A stretch of 13,001 nt of DNA from Thermoplasmata archaeon (lineage in GTDB: Archaea > Thermoplasmatota > Thermoplasmata > Lutacidiplasmatales > UBA184): positions 1 through 13,001 of the forward strand of contig JASHTI010000131.1 of NCBI GenBank assembly GCA_030040625.1, given 5' to 3'. The notes under the pieces are model-generated. The model was given only the letters and a program-made list of their open reading frames with translations. It was not told the DNA's origin and did not search any database. Positions 1 to 5,770 of the stretch are shown piece after piece. The position numbers and the translations under genes were made by a program. Position 1 is the first letter of the stretch. Each line of letters begins with the position of its first letter.

Positions 1-259
1 CGCCGCCGTGGCGCTGCTGCTCTGGCTCGCCCTCGACCCGACGCGGCTCGCCGGGGCGGCGCGCCGCGCGGCGCCCACGCTAGGGTACTGCGTCGCCGCG
101 CTCGCCGTCGCCTGGGCGGTCACCGTCGCGCTCCCCAACATCGGCTCGGCCGTCGGGGTGGCCGGCGGACTGCTCGCGGTCGTCGTCCTCGTCCTGGTGC
201 TCCTCCTGGAGCGGGGAGCGGAGGGGGACGCCGGGGGCGCCCGGGTCGGCGGTGCGTAG
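1..259 (+). CDS. C-terminal fragment of a membrane protein, 5' end outside window
   Basis: The reading frame is open to the left edge and stops with TAG at 257-259, so this is probably the tail of a longer gene. A GTG at 8 is in frame but there is no reason to take it as the start. The visible 80-odd residues are strongly hydrophobic: a first helix, a loop with Arg and Pro, then a helix beginning near TLGYCVAALAV, and a last helix rich in Val and Leu that ends at LLLERG. A short Gly/Ala-rich tail follows. This suggests two or three membrane-spanning segments with a short terminal tail. No family motif is recognisable. It lies on the same strand as the MoxR gene but 281 bp upstream, so they need not be an operon. 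The function is unknown. Confidence 0.6.
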   Translation, partial: AAVALLLWLALDPTRLAGAARRAAPTLGYCVAALAVAWAVTVALPNIGSAVGVAGGLLAVVVLVLVLLLERGAEGDAGGARVGGA

Positions 260-416
260 TCGAACGGAGCGGCGGCGGCACGCTCATAGCCCGGCGGGGA
301 GTGGCGAGGGTGGCGCCGCTACGGCGCGCGCCCGGGTACCGACGAAGGGTCCCTCCCGACTCCATGCGGACGGGTCGTCCGCCGAGAGTGACGCGAGGAC
401 AACCCCGGTGTCCGAT

Positions 417-430
417 ACCCCGGCCGGGGT
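417..430. repeat. 14-nt perfect palindrome
   Basis: The sequence ACCCCGGCCGGGGT reads the same on both strands. It lies about 110 nt upstream of the moxR start codon and about 80 nt upstream of its TATA-like box. It could be a dimeric regulator site or the stem of an RNA structure. No U-tract follows, so it is not an ordinary terminator. In GC-rich DNA short G/C palindromes arise easily, so its function is uncertain. Confidence 0.4.
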
Positions 431-511
431 CAGACCGCTGAGAGGGCCGTCGCCTACGGTGACGCGGCTCGTTACGGCCGGGGCATATCCGCACCCGCCG
501 GTCCGACCGCG

Positions 512-516
512 TTAAG
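512..516 (+). promoter_or_regulatory. TATA-like box of the moxR gene
   Basis: TTAAG is an AT-rich run in very GC-rich DNA, centred about 27 nt upstream of ATG 541. That is the usual distance from an archaeal TATA box to the transcription start, so it predicts a leaderless mRNA beginning at the ATG. It supports ATG 541 over the in-frame GTG at 532. Confidence 0.45.
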
Positions 517-540
517 TGCCGGACCGCCCCAGTGCGAGGC

Positions 541-1554
541 ATGGAAGCGCCGGAGGCCCGCGCTCTGGCCGACCGCATCCGCCAGTCGGTCGGAACCGCG
601 GTCGTCGGGCGATCGGAGGCCGTCGAAACGGTCCTGACGGGTCTGGTCGCCGACGGCCACCTGCTGCTCGAGGACCTCCCCGGGCTGGGCAAGACCCTGC
701 TCGCCCGCTCCTTCGCGCTCGCGCTCGGCCTCGGCTTCCAGCGAATCCAGTTCACCGCCGACCTGCTGCCGCACGACATCACCGGCGGCGAGGTCCTCGA
801 TCCGTCCAAGGGCGAGTTCCGCTTCCGCCCCGGGCCGCTGTTCTCGAACGTTCTCCTGGCCGACGAGATCAATCGCGCCCCGCCGAAGGTCCAGTCGGCG
901 CTGCTGGAGGCGATGCAGGAGTACCAGGTGACCAGCGAACGGACGACCTACCCGCTCCCGCGGCCGTTCCTCGTCCTGGCGACCGAGAACCCGCTCGAGC
1001 TGGAGGGAACGTACCCGCTCCCCGAGGCGCAGGTCGACCGGTTCCTGCTCCGCCTGAAGGTCGGCTACCCCGAGTCCGAGGAGGAGCGGACGATCCTCGC
1101 CCGGCGTCGCGCGCGGACCGACGACCGCGTCGACGCGCCGAAGGTCGCGGACCTCGCGACGTTCCGGGCGATGCAGCTCGCCGTCGAGACGGTCGAGCTC
1201 GACCCGTCGATCGCCGGCTACATCGTCGATCTCGTGCGCGCGACCCGCGAGGACTCCCGCTCGGAGGTCGGGGCCTCGCCGCGGGGCTCGCTGGCGCTCC
1301 AGAAGCTCGCGCGCGCCCGCGCGCTGCTCCAGGGTCGGGACTTCGTCGTGCCGGACGACGTCAAGCACCTCGCCCAGCCGGCGCTGGCCCACCGGATCGT
1401 GGTGAAGCCCGAGCCGTGGATCCGGGGCGTGCGCGGCGAGGCGATCGTCCAGGCGGCGCTCGAGGGGACGACGGTCCCCAAGGCGCGGGCCGCCGTCACC
1501 GCGGCGGCGAGCGCGGCAAAGCCCTTTTCAGCGCCGCCCCGCTCGCCGCGCTGA
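541..1554 (+). CDS. MoxR-type AAA+ ATPase
   Basis: The 337-residue product is a full-length MoxR-family AAA+ ATPase, a group thought to act as chaperones that use ATP to mature or remodel partner complexes. Visible motifs are Walker A LPGLGKT (residues 46-52, Lys51), Walker B VLLADEINR (104-112, Asp108 and Glu109), sensor 1 ATEN (147-150), the PEAQVDRF segment with the putative arginine finger (161-168), and the lid motif GASPRGS (244-250). An Ala-rich tail ends the protein. ATG 541 is preferred to GTG 532 because a TATA-like box sits 27 nt upstream. MoxR genes usually stand next to a DUF58/von Willebrand A-type gene. No such gene is present here; the stop codon overlaps the start of a serA-like gene instead. 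The client is therefore unknown. Confidence 0.93.
   Translation: MEAPEARALADRIRQSVGTAVVGRSEAVETVLTGLVADGHLLLEDLPGLGKTLLARSFALALGLGFQRIQFTADLLPHDITGGEVLDPSKGEFRFRPGPLFSNVLLADEINRAPPKVQSALLEAMQEYQVTSERTTYPLPRPFLVLATENPLELEGTYPLPEAQVDRFLLRLKVGYPESEEERTILARRRARTDDRVDAPKVADLATFRAMQLAVETVELDPSIAGYIVDLVRATREDSRSEVGASPRGSLALQKLARARALLQGRDFVVPDDVKHLAQPALAHRIVVKPEPWIRGVRGEAIVQAALEGTTVPKARAAVTAAASAAKPFSAPPRSPR
1525..1528 (+). promoter_or_regulatory. possible internal TATA-like box for the serA-like gene
   Basis: CCTTTTCA inside the last codons of moxR contains four T bases centred 27-28 nt upstream of the serA-like ATG at 1554. This is the same spacing as at other starts in the window. It may let the serA-like gene and the aminotransferase be transcribed independently of moxR, although the overlapping stop and start codons also suggest coupling. 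Confidence 0.35.
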
Positions 1555-2501
1555 TGGCACCGGCTCCGTTGGTCGTCGTCGCCGATCCGATCGACCCGAC
1601 GGCGATCGAGGCGCTCCGTGCGGGGCCTTGCCGCGTCGTCGACGCGAGCGGGGCCCCCGCCGAGCTCGGCCGCCACCTCGCCGAGGCCTGGGGGCTGGTC
1701 GTGCGCAGCCGCACGAAGGTCACCGCCGAGCTGCTCGCGCAGGCGCCGCAGCTTTCGCTCGTCGCCCGAGCCGGCGTCGGCCTCGACAACGTCGACGTCG
1801 CGGCGGCGCGGGCGCGGGGGATCCGCGTCGTCAACACACCGCAGTCGGCGACCGTGAGCGTCGCCGAACTGACGATCGCCTTCTACCTGCTCCTCGTCCG
1901 CGACCTCCTGCCGTCGATCGGCGCGACGCGCGCCGGTCGCTGGGAGCGCAGTACGCGGGGCCACGAGCTCGCCGGACGGACGGTCGGCTTCGTCGGCTAC
2001 GGCCGCATCGCGCGGGAGGTGGCGCGTCGGCTCGGACCGTTCGGGGTCCGGACGATCGCCTACGACCCGTACGTGAAGGAGAGCGGGGACGCGACCGAGC
2101 TGCGCGAGCTCGACGCGCTGCTCGCCGAGGCGGATATCGTGAGCGTTCACGCGGCCCTCACTCCGGAGAACCGCCACCTGCTGGACGCCCGGGCGATCGC
2201 GCGCATGCGGCCGGGCGCCTACCTGGTGAACGTCGCGCGCGGGGCGCTGGTCGACGAGGCGGCCGTGGCGGAGGCGCTACGTTCCGGCCACCTCGCCGGG
2301 GCCGCCCTCGACGTCTTCGAGCACGAGCCGCCGACGGACAGTCCGGTCCTCGCGGACCCGCACGTCGTGCCGACCCCGCACCTCGGCGCGTCGACCGAGG
2401 AGGGGCAGCGCCGGGCCGGTCGGGACGTCGTCGCGGAGGTGCTGAGGGCGCTGGGCGAGGGAGCCGCGGCGCGCGCGCCGGCCGGTGCGGGGGTCCCGTG
2501 A
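1554..2501 (+). CDS. serA: SerA-like D-2-hydroxyacid dehydrogenase (probable 3-phosphoglycerate dehydrogenase)
   Basis: The 315-residue protein belongs to the D-isomer-specific 2-hydroxyacid dehydrogenases. 3-phosphoglycerate dehydrogenase oxidises 3-phosphoglycerate to 3-phosphohydroxypyruvate with NAD, opening serine synthesis. Visible features are GVGLDNVD (74-81), NTP (94-96), a Rossmann motif GFVGYGRIA (145-153, last Gly replaced by Ala), Asp171 at the end of the second strand for NAD preference, and catalytic Arg229 in NVARGALVDE, Glu258 in DVFEHEP and His276 in HLGAST. The protein ends soon after the catalytic domain, so it lacks the ACT domain that gives serine feedback in long forms. 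ATG 1554 overlaps the moxR stop by one base (TGATG). The class V aminotransferase that follows supports a serine role. Glyoxylate or hydroxypyruvate reductase is the alternative. Confidence 0.85.
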   Translation: MAPAPLVVVADPIDPTAIEALRAGPCRVVDASGAPAELGRHLAEAWGLVVRSRTKVTAELLAQAPQLSLVARAGVGLDNVDVAAARARGIRVVNTPQSATVSVAELTIAFYLLLVRDLLPSIGATRAGRWERSTRGHELAGRTVGFVGYGRIAREVARRLGPFGVRTIAYDPYVKESGDATELRELDALLAEADIVSVHAALTPENRHLLDARAIARMRPGAYLVNVARGALVDEAAVAEALRSGHLAGAALDVFEHEPPTDSPVLADPHVVPTPHLGASTEEGQRRAGRDVVAEVLRALGEGAAARAPAGAGVP

Positions 2502-3634
2502 CGCTCGACCCGGAGACCGCGACCTTCCTGATCGCCGGCCCGGTCCGCATCCATCCGCGGGTGCTCCGGGCGATGTCGACCCCGTCGCTCAATCACCGCG
2601 GCGACTACTTCCACGGGGTCGTCCAGGAGATCCGAGAGCTGCTCCCGGTCGCCTTCGGCGCGAAGGGACGGCAGGTGATCCTCTCGGGGAGCGGCACCGC
2701 CGGCCTGGAGGCGGTCTACGCCAGCCTCGTCCCGAAGGACGGGCGGACCGTGGTCGTCACGAACGGGAACTTCGGCGAGCGGACCGACAAGATCGTCCGG
2801 CGCTACAGCCCGAACGTCACCACCCTCGCGGCGCCGTGGGGGCAGGGCCTGCCGGTCGACGCGGTGAAGGGCGCCCTGGCGGCGGGGGACGTCCGGGCCC
2901 TCTGCGTCGTTCACAACGAGACGAGCGTCGGCCTCGCCAACGACCTCGCGGCGATCGCGCCCGCCGTGCGGGCGGCCGGTGCGCTGTTCCTGGTCGACGG
3001 GATCAGCGCGGTCGCCGGGATCCCGCTGCCGATCGAGGCGTGGGGCGTCGACGCCGTCGTCGCCGGCAGCCAGAAGGGGCTCGCCGCGCCGGCCGGGCTC
3101 GCCCTCGTCCACCTCTCGGAGCGGGCCGCCGCCCAGCTCCACCCCGGCACCTTCTACCTCGACCTCGCCGCCCACCTGAGCTCGATCGAGAAGAACGACA
3201 CCCCGTGGACCCCGGCCGTGCCGCTCTTCCTCGCGCTCCGGGAGGCCCTCCGCCTCCTCCGCGACGAGGGTCTCGAGCACCGTCTGGAACGGACCCACCG
3301 CCTCGCGGAGGCGTCGCGCGCGGCGACCGCGGCGCTCGGGCTGGAGCTGTTCCCGGACGCCCGCTTCGCCTCCGACACGGTGACGGCGATCCGCAACCCG
3401 GAGGGGCTCGGCGATCCCGAGCTCCGCAAGGCGCTCGAGCGGGAGTACAGCATCCTCCTTCAGGGGGGCCAGGGAGCGCTCACCGGCAAGATCTTCCGGA
3501 TCGGCCACATGGGGATCGCCGACTGGCCGGACCTGCTGGTCACCTTCGCTGCCCTGGAGCGGATCCTGGGCAAGCACCACCGGCTGCCGCGGCCCGGAGC
3601 GGCGCTGAGCGAGATCGTCGCCCGGATGCCGTAG
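2498..3634 (+). CDS. Class V aminotransferase (alanine/serine-glyoxylate or phosphoserine type)
   Basis: The 378-residue protein is a fold-type I, class V PLP aminotransferase of the AGXT/serine-pyruvate group. Visible features are the N-terminal AGPVRIHPRVL (13-23), the phosphate-binding loop SGSGTAGLEA (63-72), HNETS (139-143), Asp168 in LVDGIS that contacts the PLP nitrogen, Lys193 in AGSQKGL as the Schiff-base lysine, TPWTPAVP (235-242) and RIGHMG (334-339). The start is GTG 2498, which overlaps the serA-like stop in GTGA, so translation is probably coupled. Next to SerA the likely substrate is 3-phosphohydroxypyruvate, giving phosphoserine. Class V enzymes of this type are known to replace SerC in some methanogenic archaea. 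Transamination of glyoxylate to glycine is also possible. Sequence alone does not settle the substrate. Confidence 0.88.
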   Translation: MTLDPETATFLIAGPVRIHPRVLRAMSTPSLNHRGDYFHGVVQEIRELLPVAFGAKGRQVILSGSGTAGLEAVYASLVPKDGRTVVVTNGNFGERTDKIVRRYSPNVTTLAAPWGQGLPVDAVKGALAAGDVRALCVVHNETSVGLANDLAAIAPAVRAAGALFLVDGISAVAGIPLPIEAWGVDAVVAGSQKGLAAPAGLALVHLSERAAAQLHPGTFYLDLAAHLSSIEKNDTPWTPAVPLFLALREALRLLRDEGLEHRLERTHRLAEASRAATAALGLELFPDARFASDTVTAIRNPEGLGDPELRKALEREYSILLQGGQGALTGKIFRIGHMGIADWPDLLVTFAALERILGKHHRLPRPGAALSEIVARMP

Positions 3635-3638
3635 CCGG

Positions 3639-4082
3639 CTACAGGTCGACGATCACCCGCGCGCGTCCCGCGCGCGGCTCGAAGCGGAGGTCGTGGTACG
3701 TGATCGCCTTCACCTCGGTCCGGGCGCGGTGGCGAGCCGCATCGAACGGCTCCCCGCGCAACTCGGCCTCCGCCGCGGTCGCCGGCCGGCCGTGGGTCCG
3801 GACCGTGATGCGGCGGGCGAGGAACCCCTCCGACTCCTGGAGGAGGAGCAGTTCGCCGAGGAAGGCGACGGCGAGCTCCGCCGGGTCCTGGCCGGAGGCC
3901 CGGATCGTCCGCTGCTGCTGCGCGCGCAGGCCCCGGGGGTCGACGATCAGCGCCGTGAGGGCGTGGCCGAGCCCCTCGAGGAGCGCCGCGGCGCTCGGCC
4001 CGCTCGCCCAGATCCCGACGTCGGCCGTCGTCGGGAACGTTCCCCAGCGGCGCGCCGGGCGCCGGCGCGTTCCCTCCGCCAC
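3639..4082 (-). CDS. Archease (RNA ligase RtcB cofactor protein)
   Basis: The 147-residue protein is archease, which activates the RtcB tRNA-splicing ligase by promoting its guanylylation. Visible family features are TTADVGIWASG (18-28), the acidic segment LLLLQESEGF (78-87), the signature EVKAITYHDL (123-132) and the terminal VIVDL. The family normally has HTAD; here the His is Thr, while the metal-binding Asp and the terminal Asp are kept. No rtcB is in the window. The frame extends upstream to TTG 4103 and GTG 4094. I chose GTG 4082 because the TATA-like box at 4109-4114 lies about 29 nt upstream of it and would overlap or crowd the other starts. The gene converges on the aminotransferase with only 4 nt between stops and diverges from the glycosyltransferase. 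Confidence 0.9.
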   Translation of the reverse strand: MAEGTRRRPARRWGTFPTTADVGIWASGPSAAALLEGLGHALTALIVDPRGLRAQQQRTIRASGQDPAELAVAFLGELLLLQESEGFLARRITVRTHGRPATAAEAELRGEPFDAARHRARTEVKAITYHDLRFEPRAGRARVIVDL

Positions 4083-4108
4083 AGCACCGCCCACGAGCTT
4101 CAATTTGG

Positions 4109-4114
4109 TTTAAG
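4109..4114. promoter_or_regulatory. shared divergent TATA-like element, archease / glycosyltransferase
   Basis: TTTAAG on the plus strand (CTTAAA on the minus) lies in an AT-rich patch between the two genes. Its centre is about 31 nt upstream of ATG 4143 and about 29 nt upstream of GTG 4082. One near-symmetric element could recruit TBP for both directions. Confidence 0.5.
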
Positions 4115-4142
4115 CGCCCCGCGCGCTCCGGACCGTCGGGCC

Positions 4143-4934
4143 ATGCGCGCGTCGCTCGTCGTCCCGACGCTCAACGAGGAGCGGTCGATCGGGGCCGTCC
4201 TGTCGACGTTCCGGCAGGCCGCCGACGAGGCGAACCGGACCGTCCTGCGGGACCGGCCCCTGGACTGGGAGATGCTGGTCGTGGACGGCGCTTCGACCGA
4301 CCGCACGGCCGCGATCGCGGAGGCGGAGGGAGCGCGGGTGATCGTCGAGCCCCGCCGGGGCTACGGGCGAGCCTACAAGACCGGCTTCCGCGAGGCGGCG
4401 GGCGCCGTGATCGCCACCGCCGACGGGGACGGCACCTACCCGGTCGCGACGATCCCGGCGCTCGTGCGCCGACTCACCGACGAGGGGATCGACTTCCTCA
4501 GCGGCGACCGCATGACGGGAGTCACGCCGAGCTCGATGACGACCCTGCATCGGGTCGGGAACGGCATCCTCAACCTGTTCCTCAGCATCGCCTACCATCG
4601 CTACCTCGCCGAGCTCCCGGAGCGCACCCTCGTCGACAGCCAGAGCGGCTTCTGGGTCTTCCGCCGCGAGGTGCTCGACCGGGTCCACCTCACTTCCGAC
4701 GGCATGGCGTTCAGCGAGGAGCTGAAGATCGAGGTTCTGGTCCGGGGCCTGCGGTTCGTCGAGCTGCCGATCGCCTACGGCGAGCGGGCGACCCCGCCGA
4801 AGCTCCAGAGCGGCCGCGACGGCTTCCGCAACCTGTGGTTCCTCGCGACGAAGCGGCTCTCGCTGCAGCGGGAGGTTCGTCGCGGTCCGCCGGTGCCTTT
4901 CGCGCGCGGCGAGGGGCCGTCGGTGCCGCCGTAG
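4143..4934 (+). CDS. Family 2 glycosyltransferase, dolichyl-phosphate sugar synthase-like
   Basis: The 263-residue protein is a GT-A fold, family 2 glycosyltransferase. It begins with SLVVPTLNEE (4-13), followed by LVVDGASTDRT (45-55), a Gly-Tyr-Gly nucleotide loop (73-75) and the metal-binding ADGDGTYP (93-100). Further on are DSQSGFWVF (165-173) and SEELKIEVLVRGLRF (191-205) with the PIAYGER segment (209-215). These match dolichyl-phosphate mannose/glucose synthase relatives, which move a sugar from a nucleotide donor to a polyprenyl phosphate at the inner face of the membrane, often for N-glycosylation or S-layer sugars. No membrane helix is visible, so it would be a soluble or peripheral form. 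The frame continues upstream of ATG 4143, but the TATA-like box at 4109-4114 and the divergent archease gene fix this start. Donor and acceptor are unknown. Confidence 0.9.
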   Translation: MRASLVVPTLNEERSIGAVLSTFRQAADEANRTVLRDRPLDWEMLVVDGASTDRTAAIAEAEGARVIVEPRRGYGRAYKTGFREAAGAVIATADGDGTYPVATIPALVRRLTDEGIDFLSGDRMTGVTPSSMTTLHRVGNGILNLFLSIAYHRYLAELPERTLVDSQSGFWVFRREVLDRVHLTSDGMAFSEELKIEVLVRGLRFVELPIAYGERATPPKLQSGRDGFRNLWFLATKRLSLQREVRRGPPVPFARGEGPSVPP

Positions 4935-4947
4935 CGCGGGCCCGCCG

Positions 4948-5100
4948 CTACTGCGTCTTGCCCGACCGCTCCCGCGACTTCACGCGGAGCCCCTTGTAGC
5001 CGCAGCGGCGGCACTGCACCGCCCGGGGCGGGTTCCGCGCCGAGCAGTTCATGCAGATCTTCTTGTTGAGCAACCGCTCAACGGCCTCGGGGAACGGCAT
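4948..5100 (-). CDS. rpl40e: Large-subunit ribosomal protein eL40
   Basis: The 50-residue basic protein begins MPFPEAVERLLNKKICMNC and carries a four-cysteine zinc site, CMNC at 16-19 and CRRC at 30-33. The ARNPPRA segment lies between them and GYKGLR follows, all typical of archaeal eL40. Archaeal forms lack the ubiquitin fused to the eukaryotic protein and are about 50 residues, so this one is complete. It is a structural component of the 50S subunit. ATG 5100 is supported by the N-terminal match and by a TATA-like box about 29 nt upstream (minus-strand TTTTATA). Its 3' end lies 13 nt from the end of the glycosyltransferase gene on the other strand. The upstream gene AMMECR1 is divergent and shares the promoter element. 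Confidence 0.95.
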   Translation of the reverse strand: MPFPEAVERLLNKKICMNCSARNPPRAVQCRRCGYKGLRVKSRERSGKTQ

Positions 5101-5125
5101 CGGGTCGGCGCCGACGGCCGTACGC

Positions 5126-5132
5126 TATAAAA
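5126..5132. promoter_or_regulatory. shared divergent TATA box, eL40 / AMMECR1
   Basis: TATAAAA is the best TATA box in the window. Its centre at 5129 is 27 nt upstream of GTG 5156 (plus) and 29 nt upstream of ATG 5100 (minus). The two start codons are 56 nt apart, leaving no room for separate core promoters, so both genes probably start leaderless from this one element. Confidence 0.65.
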
Positions 5133-5155
5133 CGTCCGCCGCCGGTCCGGGGCCC

Positions 5156-5770
5156 GTGACGGACGACGCAGAGGGGCGCGCGGCGGTGGGGCTGGCACGC
5201 GCGGCGGTCGCCCGGGCGCTCGGACTGGCGACCCCGGGGACCAACGGCCCCCTGCCACGGTCCTTCCGGGAGCGACGCGGCGTCTTCGTCACCTGGTACG
5301 CCGTGCCCGGTCACGATCTTCGCGGATGCGTCGGGTTCCCGCGCCCCGTGCGACCGCTCGCCGACGGGATCCCCGAGGCGGCCGTCGCGGCCGCGCTGGA
5401 AGACCCGCGGTTCCCCGCGATCCGGCCGGAGGAGCTCGGCCACCTGGTCGCCGAGGTCTCGCTCCTGGGACCGTTCGAGCCGGTGCCTCTCGCCGATCGC
5501 CCGGGCGGGATCGTGGTCGGCCGAGACGGCTTGGCGATCGACCGCGGAACGGCCCACGGCCTGCTCCTGCCGCAGGTCGCGACGGAGCTCGGCTGGGAAC
5601 CTGAGGAGTTCCTAGACGGGCTCTGCGAGAAGGCCGGGCTCCGCCGCGGCAGCTGGCGCAGCGCGGAGGCTGTGGTCTATCGGTTCTCGGCGGAACGGTA
5701 CTCCGAACGGAGCCCCGGAGGCGAGGTCGAACGGGCCGAGCCCGTGCGGCCTTCGCCGAGCGGCACTTAG
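5156..5770 (+). CDS. AMMECR1 domain protein
   Basis: The 204-residue protein is a single AMMECR1 domain. The invariant LRGCVGFP motif is at 55-62, preceded by GVFVTWYAV (42-50) and followed by LEDPRFPAI (81-89), EVSLLGPFEPV (100-110), the segment AIDRGTAHGLLLPQVA (127-142) and EEFLDGLCEKAGL (150-162). This is the conserved order for the family. The biochemical function of stand-alone AMMECR1 proteins is not established. In many genomes the domain occurs with Memo and radical SAM partners, which are absent here. GTG 5156 is the start because the TATA box is exactly 27 nt upstream; the open frame further upstream is antisense to eL40. The final 20 residues are a Pro/Ser/Glu tail. The stop codon overlaps that of ileS in the bases TTAG. 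Confidence 0.92.
   Translation: MTDDAEGRAAVGLARAAVARALGLATPGTNGPLPRSFRERRGVFVTWYAVPGHDLRGCVGFPRPVRPLADGIPEAAVAAALEDPRFPAIRPEELGHLVAEVSLLGPFEPVPLADRPGGIVVGRDGLAIDRGTAHGLLLPQVATELGWEPEEFLDGLCEKAGLRRGSWRSAEAVVYRFSAERYSERSPGGEVERAEPVRPSPSGT

Larger units (their letters stand above)
260..540. other. 281-bp intergenic region with inverted repeats, no recognisable gene
   Basis: This is the longest gap in the window; most others are 4-60 nt. An 87-codon open frame (252-515) has a Pro/Arg/Ala composition without motifs, and its third codon positions are clearly less GC-biased than in the neighbouring genes, so I read it as non-coding. Inverted repeats are visible at 367-381 (CGGACG, 3-nt loop, CGTCCG), 417-430 (perfect 14-nt palindrome ACCCCGGCCGGGGT) and 448-464 (CGTCGCC, TAC, GGTGACG, one G-T pair). 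I could not match it to tRNA, SRP RNA or RNase P RNA. It could hold an unannotated RNA, an operator for moxR, or the 3' untranslated region of the upstream gene. Confidence 0.5.

Noticed and set aside
417..430. The palindrome as a transcription terminator
   Set aside because: Archaeal termination relies mainly on U-tracts, and no T-run follows the palindrome.
252..515. An 87-codon open frame on the plus strand between the first gene and moxR
   Set aside because: It has no motif, an Arg/Pro/Ala composition and a weaker third-position GC bias than real genes here. It is best read as chance in GC-rich DNA.
2219..3580. A 453-codon minus-strand frame opposite the aminotransferase
   Set aside because: The sense strand encodes a full PLP enzyme with its catalytic lysine. 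The antisense translation is low-complexity and motif-free.
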